In this document: positions 15,905 to 23,166 of the stretch, in pieces
Numbering within the stretch: position 1 is the stretch's first letter
How the letters are laid out: every line of letters starts with the position of its first letter
Assembly (NCBI GenBank): GCA_903838415.1
Contig: CAILYI010000042.1
Location: 1 to 37,846, forward strand
Direction: 5' to 3'
Source: an uncultured Anaerolineae bacterium
GTDB taxonomy: Bacteria > Chloroflexota > Anaerolineae > Anaerolineales > Villigracilaceae
DNA: 37,846 nt
Notes under the pieces: model-generated
Database searches by the model: none
Told to the model about the DNA's origin: nothing
Seen by the model: the letters and a program-made list of their open reading frames with translations, nothing else
Program-made: the position numbers and the translations under genes

Positions 15905-16897
15905 CTATCCTTTCAAAATGGTTTCTATCGTCTGTAGTTCTTCGTCACTCAGCGCCGGGTTATTCAAAACGCCAACGGCATCCTCGATTTGGGCAACGCG
16001 ACTGGCGCCAATCAGCACAGAGGTCATGCCAGCATGTCGCAGCACCCAGGCCAGCGCCAACTGCGCCAGCGTCTGTCCGCGTGCCTTGGCCAAATCGTTC
16101 AAGCTTTTAACTTTGGCAAGTTTCTCGTCGGTGATATTGGCTGGCTTCAAGAAACCGTGCGGCTTGGAAGCACGCGAGCCTTCGGGAATGCCACCCAGAT
16201 ACCTATCCGTCAACAAGCCCTGGGCCAGCGGCGAGAAGGCAATACAACCAATCCCCTCTTCTTCCAGCGTCGTCAGCAGGCCATCTTCGACCCAGCGGTT
16301 GAACATGCTGTAAGACGGCTGGTGGATGAGACAGGGCGTGCCCAGATCCCGCAGAATTTTCGCAGCTTGTTTGGTCTGTTCGGGCGGATAGTTGGATATG
16401 CCCACGTACAGCGCCCGCCCGCTGCGGACGACATAATCGAGCGCACCCATCGTTTCTTCGAGCGGCGTGTTCGGGTCTGGGCGGTGATGATAAAAAATAT
16501 CCACATATTCCAGGCCCATGCGCTTCAAACTCTGGTCGAGGCTGGAGACCAGGTATTTACGCGAGCCCCACTCGCCATACGGCCCGGGCCACATCAGGTA
16601 TCCGGCCTTGGATGAGATGACCAATTCATCGCGGTAGGGCCGCAGGTTGTCCCGCATAATCTGCCCGAAAGTTTCTTCCGCAGATCCGGGAGGCGGACCG
16701 TAGTTATTAGCCAGGTCCAGGTGGGTGATACCCAGGTCAAAGGCGCGCAAAACCATCGCGCGACTGTTTTCAAGGACGTCCACTCCGCCAAAGTTGTGCC
16801 AGAGCCCCAACGAAACGGCAGGAAGTTTGAGTCCGCTGCGACCAGAGCGGTTGTAGCGCATGGTAGTGTAACGAGTTTCAGCAGGAGAGTAGCTCAT
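15905..16897 (-). CDS. Aldo/keto reductase, YghZ/Kv-beta-like
   Basis: ATG 16897 is preferred over the upstream in-frame ATG at 16921 because AAAAGGA lies six bases before it. The 330-residue NADPH-dependent TIM-barrel reductase has the catalytic tetrad D61 (LDLANNYG), Y66, K97 (SSKAGY) and H138 (YHHRPD). The opening [22 protein letters not shown] and the [11 protein letters not shown] loop mark it as a relative of E. coli YghZ (L-glyceraldehyde-3-phosphate reductase) and Kv-beta-type proteins. In this operon it could reduce an aldehyde released by the aldolase, or interconvert keto and hydroxy sugars. It lies between the mutarotase-like gene and the second UxuA-like gene, only 5 bp from the latter. 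Confidence 0.88.
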   Translation of the reverse strand: MSYSPAETRYTTMRYNRSGRSGLKLPAVSLGLWHNFGGVDVLENSRAMVLRAFDLGITHLDLANNYGPPPGSAEETFGQIMRDNLRPYRDELVISSKAGYLMWPGPYGEWGSRKYLVSSLDQSLKRMGLEYVDIFYHHRPDPNTPLEETMGALDYVVRSGRALYVGISNYPPEQTKQAAKILRDLGTPCLIHQPSYSMFNRWVEDGLLTTLEEEGIGCIAFSPLAQGLLTDRYLGGIPEGSRASKPHGFLKPANITDEKLAKVKSLNDLAKARGQTLAQLALAWVLRHAGMTSVLIGASRVAQIEDAVGVLNNPALSDEELQTIETILKG

Positions 16898-16982
16898 GTT
16901 CATTCCTTTTTGAGATTGCATCTCCCGGTTATCAGGCCGGGGAGTGATCTTGCTCGATTAATGATAGCCCTGCGCGAAGGCG

Positions 16983-17960
16983 TCATACCGGCCCGGACAG
17001 GTCAATTTCAAGCCACCAGGCTTTGGATTCGCGCGGTGCCAGGCTGGCGTACACGCCATATTGGGTGACGGCATCAGCCAGCGAATCTTGTGCGCCGATG
17101 CACGGTTCCAGGCCCAGGTTAAAATATGGCGTACCGCCATCACCCGCCCAGGCGCCTAAATTCATCCAGACAGCCAACTGCGGCAAAAGGGACGCATCCC
17201 AACGCATGCGCAATTCGCCATCGCGCGCGGCCAGCGCGGCCCACGCTGCGTCCGCGGGCAAGGGATCGCTCCAAATCTTGAGGGAAATCCCGGCATCCCT
17301 GGCGGGCAGCCGTGGCAAATCCAGGCCGGATGCGCTGAAGGGGTAGCCGGACACAATATTCGATGAAAGCAAGTCAGATGGGAAAGAGCCTGCCACATTG
17401 AAGCGCGCGGCAGGCGGCAAGCGCAATTCCATACCCGGCCCAATCGCCAGGAGCGGATGAATACACCACACGAAATTAATGGGTTGGTCAGACTGGCTCA
17501 TCACGCCATAGTCCACACGCAGGCATGCGGAACCAGCAGCCAGGTGAATGGTACGGGTGAAAGTATAAGGCAAGGCGTTGCCTTGCCAGGTGGTACGGAT
17601 TGCCGCGCTCCCGGCGTGCTCCTCAATCTCAAAAACAGGAGACTGGGACCATAGCTCGCCGTGATCCTGAATGGCCGCGCCCTGCCAGGGGGCGGATGGA
17701 TACTCACAGGCAGAGACGCTCGGAAAACATTCGTCCCAGCCGCCGGTATCGGCCTCGCGCACGTAGGAACTGCCATGGGACACGCGCTTGTACGGCAGGC
17801 GCGGGTGCCGCCACAGCCATTCACGCCCGGTGCGCGTATCGCGTAAACTGCTGATCTTGCCGCCCAACTCCGGTATAAAAATCAACTCGACAACACCTGT
17901 ATGAACGTGGATGCTGTCGAATCCGTTGGTGCGGGTACGAGTGATGGAAAGCTGGCTCAT
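16983..17960 (-). CDS. Galactose-mutarotase-fold protein (aldose 1-epimerase-like)
   Basis: The start is ATG 17960, with GGAG eight bases upstream, rather than the in-frame codon at 18008. The 325-residue product has the beta-sandwich pattern of the mutarotase superfamily: an N-terminal ELIFIPELGGKISSLRD strand pair, a substrate-facing DECFPS segment, several His residues (WCIHPLLAIGPG, QDHGELWS), and the closing NLGLEPCIGAQDSL, typical of the branch annotated as aldose epimerase or DUF4432/DUF5107-like. Such proteins interconvert sugar anomers or bind sugar acids. It is the first enzyme gene of the minus-strand catabolic operon, and the upstream region carries a long inverted repeat at 18039-18087 that could regulate it. 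The substrate is unknown. Confidence 0.75.
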   Translation of the reverse strand: MSQLSITRTRTNGFDSIHVHTGVVELIFIPELGGKISSLRDTRTGREWLWRHPRLPYKRVSHGSSYVREADTGGWDECFPSVSACEYPSAPWQGAAIQDHGELWSQSPVFEIEEHAGSAAIRTTWQGNALPYTFTRTIHLAAGSACLRVDYGVMSQSDQPINFVWCIHPLLAIGPGMELRLPPAARFNVAGSFPSDLLSSNIVSGYPFSASGLDLPRLPARDAGISLKIWSDPLPADAAWAALAARDGELRMRWDASLLPQLAVWMNLGAWAGDGGTPYFNLGLEPCIGAQDSLADAVTQYGVYASLAPRESKAWWLEIDLSGPV

Positions 17961-18038
17961 ACTGAATCTCCAGTTATTAACCACCCCCAGCACTTCGGGG
18001 GGCCACACACGAACATGAAATTAATTGTTTAATGCCCC

Positions 18039-18087
18039 GGTCACAAATTGCAGTTTTCCACTTAAGCAAAAATCGCAATTTGTGACC
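18039..18087. promoter_or_regulatory. Long inverted repeat upstream of the minus-strand catabolic operon
   Basis: GGTCACAAATTGC (18039-18051) and its perfect complement GCAATTTGTGACC (18075-18087) flank a 23-bp spacer, and the symmetry continues weakly inward (GTTTT/AAAAA). It lies 79-127 bp upstream of the mutarotase-like start on the minus strand and about 100 bp downstream of the small membrane-protein gene. No T-run follows on either strand, so a double operator is as likely as a terminator. The rest of 18009-18185 shows nothing else clear beyond a short C5/G5 hairpin near 17983-18003. Confidence 0.45.
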
Positions 18088-18185
18088 GCGAGATGTATAT
18101 TTGTGGCTCTGCAGGTTTTATTGGCAAAGAGTCCGCGCTGTTTCAGCGATTATCGTTCACCTTCGCAAAACACCGGGATATTCAA

Positions 18186-18512
18186 TTACCAACCGGTGAA
18201 GAACCACATCCCATAGCAGGCAAAAGGGGTTGCCAAGAACACACCAAAAATCATAGCCATGATATATTCATCGGTTCGGCCACCTTCCTTGGGAATCCAA
18301 CCGCCAATCATGCCACCGATCAAAGCAGCGGGCGAAGCAAATAACACAGCGATGGCGATGATAAAGGGCAGGCCGGGACCAGCGCCGTAGTAATGATCAT
18401 TTCTTACGATGGCCGGAAAAATCGTGGGCCAGTAAAGGCCCACGCCAACCGTTGCAACAACACCTGCCACCCAGCCGATCAGAGCATAGGACAGTGTATA
18501 TATAATTTTCAT
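18186..18512 (-). CDS. Small membrane protein, tandem paralog A
   Basis: This 108-residue protein has three hydrophobic segments: YALIGWVAGVVATVGVGLYW near the N-terminus, PFIIAIAVLFASPAALIGGMIG in the middle and MAMIFGVFLATPFACYGMWFF at the C-terminus. It is rich in Gly and ends in FTGW. It is about 60% similar to the protein at 18621-18947, with shared WLAGVV/TVG, YWP.IFPAIV, HYYG.GP and GGMIG.IP.EGG blocks. No enzymatic motif is visible and I do not recognise the family. It lies between the importer operon terminator and the catabolic operon and may be an independent pair. The start codon has a weak GGAACG site. Confidence 0.7.
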   Translation of the reverse strand: MKIIYTLSYALIGWVAGVVATVGVGLYWPTIFPAIVRNDHYYGAGPGLPFIIAIAVLFASPAALIGGMIGGWIPKEGGRTDEYIMAMIFGVFLATPFACYGMWFFTGW

Positions 18513-18620
18513 TTATCGTTCCAAGCGTTGCCAGTCCAAAGAGCTAAGCACAATACTCAGTGGGGTGCGACCTTACACAGCGGTCAGCCCCGTAAATCTG
18601 AGTAGTAACGTTGAGTTGGG

Positions 18621-18947
18621 TTACCAACCCGTGAAGAACCACAATCCCAAGCATGCAAAAGGTAAAGCCAGCACCACGCCCATAATCGCCGCCATAGCAT
18701 ATTGCTCGGTCAGGCCGCCTTCCCTAGGAATTCGACTGCCAATCATGCCGCCAAGCAATCCGCCGGGGGAAGAAAACAACACTGCAATGCCAATGATGGC
18801 AAACAGACTGGGACCAAAACCATAGTAATGTTCATTATTTACAATCGCTGGGAAAATCATGGGCCAATACGACCCCATGCCAACCGTGACAACAACACCT
18901 GCCAGCCAGCCCGTCAGGGCAAAAGACAGCGGTCGAGGAACTTTCAT
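18621..18947 (-). CDS. Small membrane protein, tandem paralog B
   Basis: This second 108-residue membrane protein aligns end to end with the one at 18186-18512 without gaps and shows the same three-helix layout and FTGW C-terminus. Both keep the loop FPAIV.N.HYYG, the most conserved stretch and thus a candidate functional site. The gene lies directly downstream of the importer operon terminator (18967-18998) on the same strand, with a gap of 108 bp to its paralog. A weak TTGGAA site precedes the ATG. Equal length and clean frames suggest both copies are functional; the role is unknown. Confidence 0.7.
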   Translation of the reverse strand: MKVPRPLSFALTGWLAGVVVTVGMGSYWPMIFPAIVNNEHYYGFGPSLFAIIGIAVLFSSPGGLLGGMIGSRIPREGGLTEQYAMAAIMGVVLALPFACLGLWFFTGW

Positions 18948-18966
18948 TTAAATTATTATTCCAATC

Positions 18967-18998
18967 TATAGGGGCAGACACAAAGGTCTGCCCCTATA
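18967..18998 (-). terminator. Hairpin terminator after the ABC importer operon
   Basis: TATAGGGGCAGAC (18967-18979) pairs perfectly with GTCTGCCCCTATA (18986-18998) around a 6-nt loop, 16 bp after the stop of the last ATPase gene (19015). The T-run is weak (ATTGGAATAATAATTT follows on the minus strand), but position and stability fit an operon end. Confidence 0.7.
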
Positions 18999-19014
18999 AT
19001 GTGTAACGAGAATA

Positions 19015-20031
19015 TTAAACCGGTAGCAATTCCGATAGTTTTTCCGGCTCAATGGAAGGGTTTTTCTCATAAAGAAAACAGGAGGCAGCCTGATGTTCGC
19101 TGATCCGGTAAAGCGGCGGGGATTGTTTACATTTATCCATCACCACCGGGCAGCGTGATGCAAATCGGCAGCCAATCCCAGAATGGTCGGAGGATATGTC
19201 AGATTCTCTAACCTTGATGGCGGTCTCGCCCCAACGCCGGGAAATGTCGGGCCACGGAATCGAGTCAATCAACAAACTGGTGTAAGGATGCTGCGGAGAC
19301 TTGATGACTGCATCCACATCACCGGCCTCCATGACTGCGCCACGATAGAGAACAACGATGGATTTTGCGATGTGGTAGGCAGTCGTCAGGTCGTGGGTGA
19401 TGTAAATGATCGATACGCCGTAATCACTCTGCAAACGGCGCAGAGTCTCCAAAATATTGGCGCGGAGCGAAGCATCCACCATTGAGACGGGCTCATCTGC
19501 AACCAGCAGTTTGGGGCGCAGGACCAGGGCACGCGCAACGTTGATGCGCTGTCGCTGTCCACCCGAAAGTTGATGCGGGAAGCGGCCCAACACATCGCCC
19601 GGACGCAAACCCACTGCGGTGAGCGCTTCATACATTTTATCGCGCGCTTCATTTTTCGATTTCGCCAATTTGAAGCGTTCGATGGGGACCGTCAGCAAAT
19701 GGTCAACTGTATAAAAGGGATTGAAAACCGCAAACGGATCCTGGAAAACTGCCTGCACCTCACGTCGGAACATCATGCGTTCTTCGCCGCGCAGGGCATG
19801 GATATCCTTGCCTTTGTAAAGGATCTGGCCCGAAGTGGGTGCGATAAAACCCAGCAGCAGCATGGCCATCGTAGTTTTTCCGCTGCCGCTTTCCCCGGCC
19901 ACTGTCATAATCGTTGGCTGTTCAGTTTCCAGCTTCAGCGATACGTTATTCAAAGCAGTGGTGGAAACTCGCGAAAGCAACCCGTGTGAATACGTTTTGG
20001 TGACGTTTTTGAATTCCAACAGATCAGACAT
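19015..20031 (-). CDS. ABC transporter ATP-binding protein, OppF/DppF type
   Basis: This 338-residue ATPase energises the peptide-type importer. Walker A GESGSGKT lies at 46-53, the Q-loop Q97 in VFQDP, the signature LSGGQRQR at 155-162, Walker B LLVADE with D179/E180, and the switch His in YITHD. A C-terminal Cys cluster (GCRFASRCP...C...C) is the iron-sulfur-type motif found in Opp/Dpp ATPases. The gene follows the OppD-like gene after 3 bp and is the last gene of the operon, just before the terminator at 18967. Family membership is certain; Opp-type systems also import oligosaccharides in several bacteria, so the substrate is not necessarily a peptide. Confidence 0.95.
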   Translation of the reverse strand: MSDLLEFKNVTKTYSHGLLSRVSTTALNNVSLKLETEQPTIMTVAGESGSGKTTMAMLLLGFIAPTSGQILYKGKDIHALRGEERMMFRREVQAVFQDPFAVFNPFYTVDHLLTVPIERFKLAKSKNEARDKMYEALTAVGLRPGDVLGRFPHQLSGGQRQRINVARALVLRPKLLVADEPVSMVDASLRANILETLRRLQSDYGVSIIYITHDLTTAYHIAKSIVVLYRGAVMEAGDVDAVIKSPQHPYTSLLIDSIPWPDISRRWGETAIKVRESDISSDHSGIGCRFASRCPVVMDKCKQSPPLYRISEHQAASCFLYEKNPSIEPEKLSELLPV

Positions 20032-20034
20032 AGG

Positions 20035-21000
20035 TCAGGCTTTCTCTGAATAAAGATGGCATTCGAGGATTCGACCACCGGCTAATGCAGTGGACGGAGG
20101 GCGCTGTGTCTTGCAGATTTCCATCACCTGCGTACAACGCGGATGAAAAGAGCAGCCGCTGGGAAGTTGCAGCAGGGCCGGAGCCATGCCCGGAATTCCA
20201 TGGAAGACACCTTTGTTCTCAAGGTTGGGCAGGCTGCGGATCAAAGCCTTGGCATAAGGATGCTTGGGCTCAGTGAACATTTCCCGCACGCTACTCAGTT
20301 CCATAATTCGCCCGGTATACATCACCGCGACTTTATCAACAAATTGCGCCATTAGGCCCATGTCGTGACCGATCAAGATGACAGCTGCGCCGATTTGCTT
20401 TTGAACACGGTCAATGGTTTCCATAACCTGCCTTTGCGTCACCACATCCAGCGCACTGGTGGGTTCGTCGGCGATAATGACCTTTGGCTTGAGCAAAATG
20501 CTGATGGCAATGCAGGCGCGCTGTTTCATGCCACCGCTTAGCTCGTGGGCGTACATCTTGAAGACACTACTGCTCAGATCAACAGACTCAAGCGCATATT
20601 TACAACGCTTTTCGATATCGGCGCGGCTGCTGCCTGCATCATGCGCCTTGATCGCATCCACCATTTGCGCACCGATACGAATGACCGGGTTGAGCGAGTT
20701 CATGGCACCTTGTGGAATATAAGCGATTTTGCTCAGGCGAGCCTTCAGCATATTTTCTTCAGAAAGAGCCGTCAGGTCTGTGCCATCCACAATTACCTGT
20801 CCACCTTCAATGCGACCCGGCGGCTTGATCATGCGCATCATGGCCAGGGCCATGGTACTTTTGCCTGAACCTGATTCGCCAACCAGACCCAGCTTTTCAC
20901 CAGCTTCAAGGGATAGGTTGACACCATCCAGGGCGCGCGCGCGACCAGCATCTGTATAATAGGTTACTTGCAAATTACTAATTTGAAGAACAGGGGGCAT
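20035..21000 (-). CDS. ABC transporter ATP-binding protein, OppD/DppD type
   Basis: This 321-residue ATPase is the partner of OppF in the importer. It shows Walker A GESGSGKST (41-49), signature LSGGMKQR (154-161), Walker B VIIADE (D178/E179) and the H-loop LIGHD. The C-terminal Cys motif CSFHPRCTQ...C...C is also present. The start at ATG 21000 has a GAGGA site; the gap to the permease upstream is 52 bp. The two ATPases are divergent enough to form a heterodimer. No substrate information is contained in this subunit. Confidence 0.95.
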   Translation of the reverse strand: MPPVLQISNLQVTYYTDAGRARALDGVNLSLEAGEKLGLVGESGSGKSTMALAMMRMIKPPGRIEGGQVIVDGTDLTALSEENMLKARLSKIAYIPQGAMNSLNPVIRIGAQMVDAIKAHDAGSSRADIEKRCKYALESVDLSSSVFKMYAHELSGGMKQRACIAISILLKPKVIIADEPTSALDVVTQRQVMETIDRVQKQIGAAVILIGHDMGLMAQFVDKVAVMYTGRIMELSSVREMFTEPKHPYAKALIRSLPNLENKGVFHGIPGMAPALLQLPSGCSFHPRCTQVMEICKTQRPPSTALAGGRILECHLYSEKA

Positions 21001-21052
21001 GGCTTCATCCTCGGGGGGAATAGGAAATCATCCTGTGATGTGTAAAAATATT

Positions 21053-21955
21053 CTATTCTGACCGACGCACACGGGGATTGGCAAGTTCATCCATGCCCAT
21101 GTTTATAAGCGCCAGCGAACCAAGGATCAGCACTAGCGCCGCAGCAGGGGCCATAGGCCACCACCACCAGTTGTTGAAGAAAGCGCTTTGGCCCTGCGCG
21201 GCCCAGATGATATTGCCCAGCAGCGGCTCGCGCAGCGGTCCGAGCCCCAACACCGCCAGGTAAAACGAGGCGAAGACCGCGTAGAAAACCTGGTTCACAA
21301 AAGAAGCCGCGATAAATGGCAGCAGGTTGGGAAGAATTTCACGGAAGATGATACCCAGGTCTCCCATCCCCGATAACTTGGCGACGGCGACAAACTGGCG
21401 TTCTTTCATCGTCAGAACCTGGGACCGGATGACAAGCGTTGGCCCCATCCAGGCCAGCAGTACCACTACGAAGGCCATCGTGTAAATCGTAACATCGCGT
21501 TTATCCAGAGAACCAGCGATAATAACCTGAATTAGAAACGCCGGGATGGGTGTGAGAATCTGGCAGATGCCTTTGATGGTAGTATCCAGCCAACCGCCAA
21601 AGTAAGCTGAAATGAAACCCAAAACCACACCGATAAAGGTGCCCAGCGCTCCAGCCAGAATACCGATAATGGCGGTTTCCTTCAAACCAACCACCATTGC
21701 CACGTACAGGTCACGGCCAAAGAAATCCGTGCCGAGCGGGTAGGTCCATCCCGGAGGTTGTTTGCTCTTAACCGACAGGGGGTAGGCATGCTTAAGGTCA
21801 GCAGTGAGTGAACCGTAAACAGTGAAAGTAACAAGGAAAAGCAAAATGAGTAGGCCGACCACCAAGCCTTTATTACGGCGCATATAGCGCAACACCAAAG
21901 TTAACCGGCTGGGTTGGACGACTTCAGGCTGGGCCACCAAGGATGCAGTTGTCAT
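21053..21955 (-). CDS. ABC transporter permease, OppC/DppC type
   Basis: This 300-residue permease has an N-terminal cytoplasmic stretch, a TM segment (GLVVGLLILLFLVTFTVYG), then the six-helix permease core. The EAA-type loop near residues 200-225 reads AVAKLSGMGDLGIIFREILPNLLPF and contacts the ATPases. It follows OppB by 13 bp and has an AAGGAGA ribosome site. Length and order match dipeptide/oligopeptide importers. Confidence 0.93.
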   Translation of the reverse strand: MTTASLVAQPEVVQPSRLTLVLRYMRRNKGLVVGLLILLFLVTFTVYGSLTADLKHAYPLSVKSKQPPGWTYPLGTDFFGRDLYVAMVVGLKETAIIGILAGALGTFIGVVLGFISAYFGGWLDTTIKGICQILTPIPAFLIQVIIAGSLDKRDVTIYTMAFVVVLLAWMGPTLVIRSQVLTMKERQFVAVAKLSGMGDLGIIFREILPNLLPFIAASFVNQVFYAVFASFYLAVLGLGPLREPLLGNIIWAAQGQSAFFNNWWWWPMAPAAALVLILGSLALINMGMDELANPRVRRSE

Positions 21956-21968
21956 TGATTAGATCTCC

Positions 21969-22967
21969 TTACTCATTGCGAATCCGCGGGTCCAACAGCG
22001 GGTAAACAAATTCCATCAACACCATCAATGTAGCGACGGAAATAGTAACAAATAAGACGACACCATAAATGACCATAAAATCGTTGGACGCAATCGCCAT
22101 TTGCAGCACACGACCAAGCCCGGCCAAACCAAATTGTGATTCAATCACGATCGCAGAGCTGACCACGCTGCCCAGGGCCAGGGCCAACCCGGTTACTTGT
22201 GGCAAAAGCGCATTGCGCAGATAATAATCCTTAAAAATGGTGTAGGCGCCCAAGCCTTTATGTTCGGCAAAGTTAACATAATCTTCGCCCTGGATGGTAA
22301 TGCCCATACCACGCATGCCCAGAGTCCAGCCGCCCACCGAACCCAACAGAAGCGCCAAACCAGGCAAGATTTGATGCCAGACCACATCCCAAACAAACGC
22401 GAGGGAGGACCAATTCGGAATGACGCCGGTGGAATAGGCGCCACCTAACGGAGCCAGCTTGAGCTTGAATCCAACAAAAAACAAGAGCAGCACCCCCATC
22501 AAAACCGGTGGCACACCTTGCAGGAGGATAAAAGGTGTGGCAATGGTACGCGCCCACTGCGGCGCGCGCGGCCAGGCAGCAATTGCGCCAAGCAGGTTGC
22601 CGATCACGAAAGACAAGATCGTGGTTACCAATAAGAGCGTAATTGTCCACGGGAGTGAATCCATAATCAGCCCAATCACAGTCTTGGGATACTTGTTAAA
22701 CGAGACACCCAGGTCAAAACGAGCGATACTGGCCAAGTAATCGAGGTATTGCTGACCGAGAGGCTTATCAAGACCAAATTTGGTATTGTAAGAGGCGATG
22801 ATCTTCTCGAGGTCACCGGGTGAAAAACCACCCACGCGCGACAGCTCAGCGAAACGCTCGCGCACCGGGTTCTTCGGGGATATGCGCGGGATAAAGAAGA
22901 CGATCGTGGAGGCGGCCCAGATCACCAAAACTAAAAAGAGCAGGCGACGAATGATAATTTTGACCAT
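21969..22967 (-). CDS. ABC transporter permease, OppB/DppB type
   Basis: This 332-residue permease opens with a TM helix (IIIRRLLFLVLVIWAASTIVFFI), followed by the family's long periplasmic loop containing an FGLDKPLGQQYLDYL segment and the six-helix core. The EAA-like loop GEDYVNFAEHKGLGAYTIFKDYYLRNALLPQ lies near residues 225-255. A strong AAAGGAGA site precedes ATG 22967. It sits 199 bp after the solute-binding-protein stop, and that gap contains two strong hairpins. Confidence 0.93.
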   Translation of the reverse strand: MVKIIIRRLLFLVLVIWAASTIVFFIPRISPKNPVRERFAELSRVGGFSPGDLEKIIASYNTKFGLDKPLGQQYLDYLASIARFDLGVSFNKYPKTVIGLIMDSLPWTITLLLVTTILSFVIGNLLGAIAAWPRAPQWARTIATPFILLQGVPPVLMGVLLLFFVGFKLKLAPLGGAYSTGVIPNWSSLAFVWDVVWHQILPGLALLLGSVGGWTLGMRGMGITIQGEDYVNFAEHKGLGAYTIFKDYYLRNALLPQVTGLALALGSVVSSAIVIESQFGLAGLGRVLQMAIASNDFMVIYGVVLFVTISVATLMVLMEFVYPLLDPRIRNE

Positions 22968-23032
22968 AAGGCTTCTCCTTTGAAGATTGCTGATAACTTA
23001 CGCCAGATATTTTTATGTCGCTTATTTTGTTG

Positions 23033-23065
23033 GTCGAAGGGATGTTACAGAAACATCCCTTCGAC
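23033..23065 (-). promoter_or_regulatory. Intra-operon hairpin, second of two (permease side)
   Basis: GTCGAAGGGATGTT (23033-23046) pairs perfectly with AACATCCCTTCGAC (23052-23065) around a 5-nt loop. It lies 66-98 bp upstream of the OppB-like start. With the neighbouring 23120-23152 hairpin it forms a tandem stem-loop region between binding protein and permeases, as expected for mRNA stabilisation or partial termination. Confidence 0.6.
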
Positions 23066-23119
23066 TTCAAACCATGTCAACAGCATCAAATACCTGTGAC
23101 ACGAACATGCCGAAAAGCA

Positions 23120-23152
23120 ATTACGTGGTGCGCCTGAGGCGCACCACGTAAT
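23120..23152 (-). terminator. Intra-operon hairpin directly after the binding-protein gene
   Basis: ATTACGTGGTGCGCC (23120-23134) pairs perfectly with its complement at 23138-23152 around a 3-nt loop. It starts 14 bp after the binding-protein stop at 23167. A very stable stem at this place usually makes the binding protein the most abundant product of the operon by stopping most transcripts or blocking 3' decay. Confidence 0.65.
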
Positions 23153-23166
23153 ATAAACATGTTAAT

